Source: Casuarius casuarius
Lineage: Eukaryota; Chordata; Aves; Casuariiformes; Casuariidae
NCBI GenBank assembly: GCA_003342895.1
Contig: PTFA01000081.1
Span: forward strand, 881,244-945,243
Direction: 5' to 3'
Length of the DNA stretch: 64,000 nt
The notes under the pieces are model-generated. The model made no database searches. It was not told the origin of the DNA and worked only from the letters and a program-made list of their open reading frames with translations. Numbering within the stretch: position 1 is the first letter of the stretch; every line of letters starts with the position of its first letter. Shown one piece after another: positions 1 to 12,884 of this stretch. The position numbers were made by a program, and so were the translations under genes.

Positions 1-235
1 TGACTCACACCAAGTTTTATGCTAGCTTCTATGGAAATCCCCCCCCCAGGCAGCTTTTTTCAACATAAATGACAGAAAATAAACTGCCAAATCTGAGCTT
101 TATTTCTTTAGCATTTACAATAACTGCCCTTACATCAGTTTAAAACACCATAAACCTTCAGGTAACTAGGCATTTAAGTTTGATGTGTAGGACAATTATC
201 TAATGAAGGAGAAAATTGATGCAGACTGTTCCCCT

Positions 236-252
236 CCCCCCCCCCCCCCCCC
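236..252. repeat. Poly-C run (17 C)
   Basis: Seventeen consecutive C, preceded by CCCCT. A C9 run is also present near position 40. Such runs are prone to length errors. Confidence 0.95.
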
Positions 253-2188
253 AGTTGTTTGCAAGATTTCCAGGTAGAACACAAACTCATTAAAAGACAA
301 GAGAAGCAATAGATGAGGCACAGGCAAGGATCAGCACAAACCCACTGCAGCTCTAATTAACAGTCTAGCCAACTGTCTAGGAAGAACAGCCTGAGCCTGC
401 AGCATCCAGAAGCCCTGCTTAGCCGTCCCTGACGAGGAATTAGCTAGCTTAGTTATAACCGAGCACAGAAGGGTCTCGGTGAGGCATCTTTACACTATTA
501 TGCTAAAAAGTCTGTCCTTTTGAAGCTTATATATGTGCCTGTCCTTGATACAAACAATTAAAAAAAGACCGTTAGTTGGTTGAAACAAAAACTGGACAGC
601 TTAGCATTCAGTGGTCATTACAAGGAAAGAGTAAAGACCTAAATGCTTTAGCACGGTGTGCAGATGCCCTCCACTCACAACATCCATCACCCAAACACTG
701 ATGTCATTAGCACAACCAGCTTTTTGTTATTGCTTATTTGTCTGTCTCAAAAAAACCAGCAACGTACTTGCACAGGAAACCTACTGGAGTTTTTAAATCA
801 CACTGGATGCTCTTTGCTGCAGATCTGAAAATCAGAATTCCTGCCAATGCTCTTCTAATGAATATTTCCAGCTGCAAATTCTTTGTTTAAAATAAAGCAT
901 CACCAAAACTTCCCATCTGTACCAGGTTTAATTCCCTTAGCACCATGATTGTCTAGCAGTGTATACGACAAACAGCCTGAGAAATAAGCCTTTTAATTTT
1001 TTAAAGGATTATGTTTTTTTTTTAAAAGAAGTATAATATATAAGAGAGTCACCTGCTGCCCAGCTGCTTGGCAACAATTACAAAATATATATGCATCAAT
1101 CCACTGCTGCTGTGTACTTAATCTAGGCAAGGAAGATGCTAAGAGCCTCAGAAAAGAGAGGCATGTCAACCCCAATACCCAGCCACAGCCACAATTTCAG
1201 GACTTCACCAGCTGTGGTGAGGGAGAGACCTTTTCCCCTTTCCCGCTGTTCAGCATCACGTTGTGACGTCTGAGCTAGAGCTTTTTGCACCTTGTTCCGA
1301 GTTTGGTCACCCTTGGAGACAGGATAATGGACTTCATGGCCCACTAGTCGTGGGGGCATCAAGTTGTCAGACATCAAAGTGTCAGGAAACATCTGACTCC
1401 TTGCAACTACAGCTCAGTTCTCAGCAAGACAGGCCACCTCAGCCTCTTTTCTCTACAAGACAGATAACCTGAATGAGCAAGAAATAAAGGTACACCATCT
1501 GAAAGCAGAGGGTTGTTTGTCCTGCTTTAGGCTTCTTGCCAATCCTGGGCTCAGTCATACTTGATTCCCTTACATCCAGGACCCCTTTACTTTCCCATAT
1601 GCGTGGATGAAGAAAGTTGTGCTCACATGGAGCCCTCTCAGTTCCACGCTGGCTTTGCTGCCTTGAACAGTGGGAGCATTGTTTATCCTCCATGACCACC
1701 CTGCTGTCTTCCCACCTCCACGCACCGCTCTCAAACTGCACGTGCAACCTTCTCTGCTGCTGCTGCCCTGTTGTGCCATCCTCACGGTATCTAGGTAGCC
1801 CCTCAAAGTTGGGGAAGTAACTAGCATTTCCTTACCTTTCTGGACTGCTGTAATCTAAAGTGTTAAATTTCTCATGCCCCCTTCCAATTCTAGCTGCTTT
1901 ATTAACTTTTTTGAGAGTCAATATTATTGATGTCTGCTGCCAGATGGCCAATATCTTCCAGCCCAACTACCTGCGTTTCAGTAGCTGCATTTCAGACTGC
2001 AAGCTTTCTGCTGCCAAGGGTATTTCTTATACACATAAAGCTAAGCCTAGTGCTCAGCACAGAGGGGCCGGGCTCTTTGATCAGAGCTCCTGGATGTTAC
2101 ATGAACACATACGCATGTTCCCTTTGCAAAAGTAGACTTCTGAGTGGAAGCCACCAAGAATCAGCTAAACAAAAGTAACTTTGAGAAA

Positions 2189-2203
2189 GGAGGAGGAGGA
2201 GGA
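2189..2203. repeat. Short GGA trinucleotide repeat
   Basis: About five GGA units in a purine-rich stretch of RAB3B intron 2. Confidence 0.85.
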
Positions 2204-4659
2204 GAAAAAGCACTGAGAACCACAAGGGTCAGTGAAGACAGTGACCTTGGGCAGACTGGGATGTGACATTAATAAGAAAATGCTAACTTTGAGCTTACCG
2301 TTCCTGCTGGCAGCTAGAAATAGGAACAAACAGGCTAGCAAGATGAGCCACTAGTTAAGACATGGAAAAGATGCAATGTCATAAAAAGCCTGTGAAGTTT
2401 CGGTTGCTTCCAGGAGCAAAATAACACCTGGTCCCTTCAGAGCTTAGCTCTGATTAAAATGCTCCAGTTCAACAGATCATATTAAGCATGCTTTTTCCCT
2501 CTCTCTCTTGTTATTGAGTACTCCCGCTGCCCAAGAGTCACTAGAACCTACTCAGACGTGCTTAGACACCTTGAGAGCTGGTTTAATTTGAGCAATACTA
2601 GCAATATGCAGCAGAACATTTCTGTTGGAAAAACTGTCTTTTATATAAAGGCTCTATCCTTGTCTAGTGTTTTTAAACATTTCCCACTTTTGCTGTCTCC
2701 ACTTCAGCTCCTCCAGCATTAGTAAAACCAGAACCCCTCGGATAAATTCAGTACCATTAGCTGCAAATCCTTCACTTTTCCCATCCTATTTTGGTTACCC
2801 TGTACAGAAGCAACTACCTCCCTGTTGTCTCTAATGTTCCCACACTAACTGCTGCCACCATGGAGATGGAAATTTTATGATAAAAGACTTAATACATGAA
2901 TAGCCTGTCAGGGCTCACCAATATCTGGCTAGTCATCAAAGGCCTCAGTGTTTTTTCCCCCCACTTTTGAAGCTGTCCCTTGTAACTGAGGGGCTGAGTG
3001 TCCCTTCAGGTGAGGCACTGCACTCACTGACTGCTTTTCTTTTGAAAGTACTTTTACATACTAAGCTGATGGACAAGGAGGAAAAGTTAGTATAAGTTAA
3101 CCTTACCTACCATTACAGCATTTCTGGGAGTTGAAAAACACGAGCTGTTTAACTTTGCTCAGCAACTCCACGCCATTCAGAACAAAAAGTGAATCACTGA
3201 AAATGCAAGAGAGTGCATTTTCTCAGCAGAATGTAATTTCCAAAGTGGCATCAGGCCAAGACACTGTGATAAACACTCCTGCTTGTGACCCACCAAGAAT
3301 GTTAAAATAATTTTCATTTTTCTAGGTGCCTCAAGATTGTAGTGAAGATTAGCAGCAGCTGCCCTTCTTGAGCTGTCAAGCAGTAAAGAGGGTCGAAATA
3401 GGGCTGCTTGCTTATGAACATTATCTGCTGCTCTTATCCTTTCGTAGGTTGAGTTTCTCTGTTAGAAGATTTAGAAGACAGTGGCTGCAAAGAAGAAAAA
3501 CAAATTGCACAAAGTTGTACTCGTAAAAAAAAGATTTGCTTCACTGTGCATATTGCTTAACTCTGATAGAGCTGAAAAGTCTTCGTTTTTCAGCAGGGGA
3601 TTAATATGATGATAAGTTTGATATTTTTTTCTTCTTCTTCCTGATCTAGTTATACTGAAAGAAAAATAAAGAAATGCCAGGAATAAAGATACGTATCATT
3701 GCCACCACATATCTGCTCACAGCTTCTCTAGTTGTAAATAAACAGTGGAAGGTAGCAGCAAAAGAAGTTCATGAGAAATGATGCATTTTAAGGCCCATAC
3801 ACTGAAGGCAATTGTCAAAACCATTACTGCTTTGATAAAAAAGATTTAATAAAATATTAAGAGCCTGAGATCCTAGAATAAGAAGCATTTTAGCCATCCA
3901 ATGCATTTTTATATAAAAATATTTTGCCAGTTTTGCAAGATCTTTTTAGCTGCTCCACATACATCCTTTAACTCTGTTAATCCACCACTGTAAGCACAAC
4001 TGTATGATGCAGAGATGCCTCAGCCATGTTAGCCACTACAAGCAGTATTAACTAGACTTGTCGAGATGAACTAATCACAGCTAGAGTACCTCAGAAGCAG
4101 CACTATACTACTGCGAATAACCAAGCCTGGACATCCTAGATGGTACCGCAACGCACTGGCTGGACATATGCTACCACTGTGTGGGTCATACCAGCAGGCT
4201 GCTAACCCATAGAGACGTACAACAGAAAGGAAAACCTCAATCTATCATAAATCAACTGCCAGAAAAACAAATGCAAAATCTGGGAGAGCGAGGAAGTTAA
4301 ATGATCCACTGTACAAATCTGGCTAAATTCAGTAGCCTGGCTCTTTGATCCAGAAAGTAGCAAGCACAGGTGAAAGGAATTAGCATTATAGTGCTATCGG
4401 CCTCCCTCCCCCTCAAACACAGGCAAGCAAAAGCCGAGCAAATCCCAGTTATGAGAGCAGCAGAACAAGAACCAGACTTCCTGGAGCCTATTTCTAGGTG
4501 ATCAAATGTCATGGTAACCAGCAAGAGAGAGAGGCAGCTAAAGGGGCTGCTCAGAGCTCGCTCTGTGCAAACACAGGCAGCAGCTCCCCAGCTCTGCCCT
4601 CCGCAGCATCGCCCAGGTGCACCTAGCCCCGACGGAGGCCCGTGGCAGCTTCTGGTCCT

Positions 4660-4695
4660 CGCTCAGTGACTCTAGGCAAGTCCTTTAGCCAACTC
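4660..4695 (+). repeat. Possible MIR-like fragment
   Basis: The stretch gtgactctaggcaagtcctt then tagccaact resembles the MIR segment gtgaccttgggcaagtcact, taacctct. It is short, so the call is weak. Confidence 0.3.
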
Positions 4696-7600
4696 ATTTA
4701 CAAAGCAAACACTTAGGTCCAAGGGTGTTTATGAAACTTAACTACTTTGCATCTGGAAGACCTGTTAGTACTCCTAATTGTTAAAAAAAAAAAATGACAG
4801 CCTCTAGTATTCTGCTGGGAGCCTCACTCCTACAGCCTGTTCTTATTGAGGGAAGATTTCAGCATATTTAGCAGTGAATTAAGGATAAATCTTGGCCTCA
4901 TACTTCAAGAAAAAACCTTATAGATACTATGTCAAGGGGGTCAATTCTAAGACAAAGTGCTTAGAAATTCCAGGAAGGTCACTTAATGATATTTCTAAGG
5001 TTAAAATGCCAAATTAAGTGACCACCAGAAGGCAAGAACTGTGTGTTTTAAATTGAAGGGCAGCAGCAAAATAAAAGGACCAGCCATAGTTTATATATCA
5101 TTAAATATATAACGAGAACACACACTACAAAAAAAAAATTCTTTTAAGAATATTCTTTACATGTCATTTTTCAAGATTTGGTGGAAATCAAGAGTTGATC
5201 TGGCAAATTCCAATTTATTACCTTCTAAATTAGAAAAAAAGCATATCAATCATAGCTCAAAGCTTTTGTGGGAGTGCGAGAGTTTCACTTAAAATTGTGC
5301 TGCGAAATAGTTCTTGGCCAAAGGTGGGATGTCTGGTCCAGACCAGACACTGGAGACCCACCTCTCCATCCCAGAGCAGCAAACCTGTGAAGCCCAGATC
5401 CAAGCCTCTTCCTCATCTGATCTAATAAAAAGTCTCCCACGCTCTAAATGAGCGTCTCCATTCTTCATACGAGCCTACGACACCTTCCCTTCTCACACAG
5501 GCACTCCCACACCCCAACTCTTGGCCCTCCTGGCCCCCCTGTATTACTGACATTCCCCCAAAGCTGCATGCTTTGCTGCAGCAATGCACGCAAGCTAGAA
5601 AAAAACTCTGCTGCAAGCTCAGGATAGAGCTGCGGTAAAAACACCAGTGCCAGAACCATGCTGGAGGAGGAGAGAGCATCCCCCCTGCTTTCCCTGTTGC
5701 AGGGATTTGGACTGGACCAGATGAAAGGCTTGCCACCCCTCAAGCAGACTGGAATCCCAAAGTCCCCCGGGTGACTTACAGCCACCATCACTGTCATTTC
5801 CTTGGGGATGTGCCACTGTGTAAGGTGCCATGAGACAGCACACTGCCCACCTCAAGCACTTGGGGGAACCCATTCCCACTTACTTGAACACTGTCCTCCA
5901 AGGTATTTGTATTAAGAATGAAGCAGCGCGGCCAAAGCTTATCATCTTGTCTATGCTTTTGTGTCCTTCCTGAAGCCTCAACTGCTGAATTCAGGAGAAT
6001 ATGAAGCAAAAATATAGACACTTAATGTTCTAACACTCAAGAAGCTGGTATAAACCTTAAAGATGACAAAACTCAAGCACAACTTGAAGCTCATAAAACA
6101 GAAGGTAAATAAAAAGGAACAAAAAAAAGTATACATCTCACTTCAGTGGAGCTTTAAGTATGATTTCTGAATGTTGCAATTAGCACTAACATCGATACAT
6201 ATCCCTCCAGCTCATAAGTTTATATCTGAAAGAAAAGTGCATATACTTTAAAAAACAATAAAACAAATTAATCTGATACAGTTCTTCATTGATTAAATGA
6301 AAGGGTTTTTGTTTAACTTAAAGATCTCAAAAAACAATCAAATGGAATTTTAAACTTTCCAAGTAAACCCACAGCTCTGCTGAGAATAGAAAGGAAGAAT
6401 TTCAACTAAAGGACAGCTATTTGGGGGTAGTTACAAGCATTGCAAAATATAGGCTTAGAATTCAAGTGCCTTGCCAACCACAACAGTACGCAAGTGGTGA
6501 CGCTCAGTAATAACACAAGACAAAGAAGATAATCTGCTGCCATTTACCATAATATTTTCTATTACGACCACACAATCCAGATGTTAAACTAGGAATTTCA
6601 TTTTGTAGCAGTTGTAGATGGCTCTACTGCACTTCTGAGGCCGCTCGGGAAGCAGCTGAGAGGTCCTTTTGGGTCTGTCATGTGGTTATAGTGCCTATGG
6701 CTTTCTCTGCACGATGTCCTTTTGCATGCTATTTTAAGTTCATCCACCTCTGTGCTGATGCTATCTGTCTTTTTCTTTCCAATGCAAAGGGGGTCATGAG
6801 AAAACGCTTCTAGATATATATGTGAGATTTTGTTGCTGCTTGGTATTTTCGCTGTGTAGTATTTTCCCATACACATATTTTCTGTAGAAAATTATATTTG
6901 TGCCTTTGGGCCAAACGGCACTGGTACAAGCCCTGTCCGCGGCAGAACCAGTCCAGCACACTCTCTTTGAACCAAGAGTGACGATGTTTGCCTCTCAGTT
7001 TACTTCATCACCTCGCAAACAAAAGACATTTTCAGCATGCTGTCCATCCTGCTACCTGCAACACATTTATCTTTAGCCTAAACATTTGGAGGAAGAGGCT
7101 TAACAATTAAGGGCTAAATCCTGCTGCCCTGAGCTTCAAGAGGGTTTGACCTAGTAGCACTAGTGCAGTTCTACTACAAAAATAAACCTTGCTCTCCTTT
7201 AGTGTTTTCCTGTACAATTAATCCTGCTACCTGAGAAGCAGAATTGTAACTTCGGAAATGAGACAGTCACTCTTAGAGTTCCCACAGCTGCTGCAGCAAC
7301 TTTGGCACAGCCAACTATTGCTCAATGCTAATCACTTTATCACCTTTAAAGTGCTCCTGTGGGTATCAATCACAACACCTGCCGACTATCTAGGCTTTGC
7401 AACGCTTCCTAGTCTTTGGCCAATGAACGTGAACAGAATAAACCTAACTGATGAAAAAGGCACCTTCATATTTACCTTTCGAGAAAGATGGAGGAAAACC
7501 ACAAGTTTCCCAACTGAAGAAAATGTATTGTCTTATAAAAAAGGAAGGACATAGACTAATTTATCTATCATTCAAGCAAACTTCTAATCCAGTTCCAATC

Positions 7601-7911
7601 CTCGCCCAGACAATCCTTATGTCACAGGAAATGCTCCTCCCTGCTCTAAAATCCTATGGGGCTACAATCAGATCTTCCCTACTACTGTTACCTACTTGAG
7701 ATGTTTCAATTATTTCTTTTCATCAACTGTTTAGAAAACTGAGTTTCAGCAGCACTTCTTGGCAAGAATCATTTGCAGTTCTTCTAAATTTGAGATACTG
7801 TGCCTAAGCCCATTTCAGGAGCTAGCAAAGCCAAAATCCATTCCTCTGGTCCCCTTTTCAAGGGGAAAGGTTTGCTAAGCCACTCAGCAAACAGAAGAAA
7901 TGAAACCCTAT

Positions 7912-7951
7912 AAAAAAAGAAAAAAAAAAGAAAAAGAAAAAAGAAAAAGAA
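7912..7951. repeat. A-rich (A)nG low-complexity tract
   Basis: Forty bases of A runs broken by single Gs on the plus strand. Simple low-complexity DNA. Confidence 0.9.
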
Positions 7952-10900
7952 TAATCAAAAATTCTTTGAAGACCTGGCTCATTGAAAAAGACCCCAAGAA
8001 GCCAGAATACATCTTCAATAGACTTAGCAAGTAGGCAACAGCTGGGTCAATCAGAGCATGTTCTGCAGGTGGCCCACAACTCTGATACTAACACAAGGTC
8101 AAATTCAACACTTCAGATGATCAGGATTTCGGTTAAAAATCCTGGCCCAAAATGAGGTTAGACAGATGCCGCTAAAGGACAGAACTGGGACCTCCTTACA
8201 TTGCACCTTTGAGTATAATCAGCCTGAAAACAAGCACTAATGATTGCTTGCTCCAGTATGAATTTCATGCAGTTGAAGCCAACCAGTAAAGAATGAATAT
8301 TTACAAGAAAAATACTGGTGCAGAACTCTATTGCATTTCTAATGATTTATTAAGCAATGCGAGGAATAAAAGCACCAGGCCATTTCAAACCCAACTTGTT
8401 GCTAGGCTAATGTGTGCGCATGTGCACAAGTGGTAAAGGTCAAAGAATTATCATCTTAGCAGGAAAAATGGTAGCTACAGGGAAGAATTTTTGTTTGCTA
8501 CAGCAACATTGTTTACACCTTGCACAGGATCTGAGCTAGTTTCTACTGAACCCAATAGAAATCCTTTTATCACAGGCAGATCTACTGGGCAGAGAACAGT
8601 GCTATGGGGACTGCAAGTGCCCCACACTGTGTCCTTACCTGCCCTTCCGACAGAGAGCCACGCATCTCCAGTTTCATCTGCCCTCATCCACTCACCCCAG
8701 CGGGACCTCAGTCAGGCTTGGAGAGATCCTTTTTGGTGACTGAACTCCGGTACAAAACAATCCCTGAAGAATTTTAAGGTCCTGCCTGTATCCAGTGATC
8801 TCAGCAAAGAATCCTGTATTTGCAGAGGTCCTGACTCTGCTCTCCCGCATGACTACGTATATAGGTAAGAAGGAAAACAAGATTCAGCATTTTCTACACA
8901 ATCTGTTTCTCAAAACACATAGCAAGCCCCAGCCCAAGGAAAGAAACCTGTAAAAAGGGCTGTTAGTGACAACTCCAAACTGTCTTACTTGAAGTGAGTA
9001 AAGATCCTATGCACAACAAGGACTGCAAGAGAACTTTCTTGTACAGAACTCTAAATGTGCGTGAAGCTTTACGGATCAATAAAAACACCGATGCACCCTT
9101 CTTCATTACATTCTACCAATTTTATCCTAACATAACTTCATAAAACAGGGAAACCTGCACAGCATCACCCCAAGCAACGGAAGGTCTACCAACCTGTAAC
9201 TATCAACCATAATTGAAGTGATCATAGTGTCAGGCACAACATAAGGACAAGCACACAGATAAGCATTATGCTACTTCCCAAGTCACCCCGACTGTCCGCT
9301 GGCAGAAAATTGACACCAGGCTCTCTGGACCAGCAGCTCGGTTCAGCACAGGCAATTCTATATTCCATTCCCTTCACGCTTTTAGGAACAATTTCCAGCT
9401 TAGGAATTTGTCCTGTTACGTTTGGGAAAACACATACTGAAATACTTATCAATTGAAAGCCAACTTCCTTAGCAAGAACTAACTTCTGAGTAGTGAGAAC
9501 TCCTCTGCCTTCATGTGTAGGCACGTGCTTTGTCCGGAGAATGTGCAGTAAGTTGATTTTTACAGGAATACAAATTATTTATTAAGATAGAGAAGAAAAG
9601 TAGAGTCTTGGGGCTTGTTCTTGGTTCCACTCCAGTCCACAAAAATCACTCCCCTTGACTGAAATGGTGCAGAAACAAACTTCAAGGCAAAGCATAAGAT
9701 GTAAATGACCAGAACTAGATCTGGCAATGAGCTAAAGACATTTTAACACAGTGAAGACATGACTTAAGCAACAACTAAACTGCTTCAAAACATCATGAAA
9801 CTAAATTGAACTGCACTTATTGTTTCCCCTACTTTACCTAACCTTGAGACCAAAGAATTATAACTTGACCTGATTTTGGAGGCTGTACAGCAGCAGTGAA
9901 AGCCTTGGCATTGGCTATCGGGATCTGATCCTAATGCTTTATACCAAGGCTCAGGTAGTGACAGCGTCTGGCATTTTCACAGAGCAGAACGATGCCTGGT
10001 TGTTCAGGAAACAGATTATTAGTTTCCATTTCACTGGTATATTCATACCACAAACACCATTCTCAGAAGAAAAGAAATGATGAAAATCATACAGAATGAA
10101 TCCTCAGTTGAAGCATTAATAAAATTAATACAAAGAATATTAGATGATAAAGAATATATACCTCGGTTCTAATCTAAAAATATCCTTCTATCTCACTAAT
10201 GATATCGCATCAAATCAGCCCTGCATTGATAATCAGTTTTATCAGCAGATAGCAATTGCTGTATAAAATATCTTAGATAAGAACAGGCAACATTCTGGCA
10301 TATATTTACTTCATTTTAATTAATGAACAGACTAGTTGCAATAAAACCTTTTTATCTCACAGAATGAGATGTAAACATTAACTACCTCCACATCTGCCCT
10401 AACTTTCAAAACAGCTTAATGACAACAGCTGTAGGAACAACTTCATCTATGCTTGCCTCAGTGATATGTTCACTGTACCCACCTTTGAAACAAGAGGCTG
10501 CGTTTGTGTGTGGAAGGAAGTAAACCAGCAAGAATTAGAAGTGCATCTGGCAAACACAGAAGTTCTTCATCTCTGTGCCCACAAAAGAATATAGGAGGGA
10601 TCATACTGGAAATACACTGGGACTTCTTCAGAGGGAACGGGTTCTGCTGCAGAGACTGCACAGCCGGTAGAGGAAAGGGATAGACAAACTGACATGAACC
10701 CAAAGAACAGCAAAAGCTGATGGGAGAGCTAGTTAATTCAAAAATATCAGAAGGGTGAGATGTGTTTGGATGAGCTAAGTGCCAGCAGGCCATCCCAGGA
10801 TTTTACAGGGCTTGTTTCAGGCAGAGGCAAAATAGGCGGTTTCCCCTCAGCAAGGGGCTCTTCAGCCATGTCCGAGATCAGCAGGGACCAGGTCTTCAGG

Positions 10901-10999
10901 CAATCTCTGCCTCCCGACTGAATAACTTTCCACTTCTGCAATTCTCAGGGAGCATTAGAAACTAATGGTGAAGTAATATTATCCTTGTCATACGGAATA

Positions 11000-11045
11000 G
11001 GACAGAACTGCTATTGATTTCACTGGGTCCAGGACTTGCACCCAT
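11000..11045. repeat. Possible ancient sauropsid CR1/L3-like relic
   Basis: The stretch tgctattgatttcactgggt, ccaggacttgcaccc resembles the family of old amniote repeats with cattgacttcagtggga, ccaggatttcaccc. Sequence decay is strong, and a repeat-library search is needed to name it. Confidence 0.35.
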
Positions 11046-11639
11046 TTCATTACTTAAATTGTCAATGAAAGAGGAAAACACTTCAATCAGTTATTTTATT
11101 TGGTAAACACAGCCCTCTGCTTCTGCTGGTATCTTACCTTTAAATCTTTGTCTAGAGTTTCTTCTGTCAGTTCTGGGTTTGGCTTAACTCAGCTGTAAAA
11201 GCATCCACAGAAATTGTGAAGAAAACTGGTAGAGCACAAGTTGAAGATACACTCTGTTTGCATTCAAGGGACTCAGATGGGGATTTGATGCCTTGTGACA
11301 TAGGCCTGGAGTATGCAGCAGTAGCTTCTCAGAGCTTTTCCATTTTGCCAGCTTGTGAAATAACCTGAATGCTGAACAATTCCATATTATGGTAATGTAG
11401 GTTAGTGCACAGACTGCAGTGAGAATTGCTACCCCACTCTGGAGAAGCAGACTTATCACCACCTCTGCATCTAAGTGGTTACTGAAAAGCAATTCTTCTG
11501 ACACCATTCTCAGACTTGAGTAACAAATGATGGAAATACAATTCATGAAAGTATCTAATGAAAACAGAAACTCGATTACAGGCTTCACATTGTGCCTCAA
11601 TTAGACTGTGCTTAGGTCAGAATTACCAGGTGTTAATAG

Positions 11640-11866
11640 GACTCTTAAAACAAAGAAGACTCTTAAAACAAAGAAGACTCTTAAAACAAAGAAGACTCTT
11701 AAAACAAAGAAGACNNNNNNNNNNNNNNNNNNNNNNNNNNNNNNNNNNNNNNNNNNNNNNNNNNNNNNNNNNNNNNNNNNNNNNNNNNNNNNNNGACTCT
11801 TAAAACAAAGAAGACTCTTAAAACAAAGAAGACTCTTAAAACAAAGAAGACTCTTAAAACAAAGAA
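11640..11866. repeat. 18-bp minisatellite, interrupted by an 80-N gap
   Basis: The unit gactcttaaaacaaagaa is repeated four times without error at 11,640-11,711 and four times at 11,795-11,866. A partial gac (11,712-11,714) precedes the gap and another gac follows the last copy. The N run is 11,715-11,794. Copies are identical, which suggests recent expansion or homogenisation. The unit is a multiple of three, so it produces an artificial open frame in several readings; it is not coding. Confidence 0.95.
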
Positions 11867-12865
11867 GACGAACAAGTGAAGAAAAAAAATCAACTAGGCA
11901 CAGTAATAAAAAATGCTCATAATTAGCATCTTTGTTTTACCGAAGGTATCGGAAAGCTTCAATAGCAGTATAGCTAAACACCAGAGTTTTCAAACACATC
12001 ATTATACTAAAAGGAAAACAAGAAATTCAAAAAGAATATGCTATATTACCTTGATATTGCCATGGTAAACAGTTTTACAGTCTTGTAAGAAAGATTAAAA
12101 AGAACACAAGTTACCATGGTACCATTGTTCCTTCCAGCTTCATGTTGTCAACACAAAGTGAACACATTAAAGGCAACATGGATCGGTGCATTCTGCACTA
12201 CAAACTCTTTCATTCTTTTCTGTGGGAAGCTGCAATAACCAGCACAGGATTTTTACAGTATTTCTTTGTTCACAGAAGTCACCAACTTGTTTTTCAAAAG
12301 TCATTATAGTTTCCACAATTTGAAAATCAAATCATTTCTACAGTATACGGACACAGTTTTCCAAGGTAACTTCAGACAAGGCATGTGAACCAGATTTTGC
12401 TCTCAATTATGCTGCTGTAAAACCTGGAGCTTTCTGGATTTGTATGATCCCAGTTGAGATTAGCAGCCGATTCATTTGCTGAAAAGTGACAAAAAGTTGC
12501 CAGTTACAAAGCATGTTTCTGCCACTCCAGACTGAAAGCACTAGAGGGGGAGTTCAGAAAATGAGAAGAGAAAGCATGTTGTACAGTACTAACGTAAGGG
12601 AAACAAGGACACATGACCAGATCCTCCTTTAAGGACTCCCACTGAGTCTTTGTGAGGACCCTTCGCTCTTCACTGACCTCCTATTAGCAAATGTTTTCTC
12701 CTATCTATTCAATTGGCTTCCTGCCTCCATTAATTACTTTTAGCTTTCTGGCTGCTTTTGCTGCCTTAGTGCTATTTGTATCCCCAACTGTCCTTGCAGT
12801 ACAGAGAGGACCTGAATTTATTGAGTGTGCATGAGAGAAAAATATCTACAGATACAGATATGACC

Positions 12866-12884
12866 AAAAAAAAAAAAAAAAAAA
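12866..12884. repeat. Poly-A run (19 A)
   Basis: Homopolymer in intron 2. No SINE or processed-pseudogene body was recognised next to it. Confidence 0.9.

Noticed and set aside
11184..11600. Minus-strand ORF of 138 codons, the longest in RAB3B intron 2
   Set aside because: No motif, no clear splice or promoter context, and hydrophobic composition as expected from AT-rich DNA. Consistent with chance.
11558..11922. Repetitive ORFs with a KTKK/LLKQRR pattern
   Set aside because: These are translations of the 18-bp minisatellite and of N; the repeat length is a multiple of three, so frames stay open by construction.
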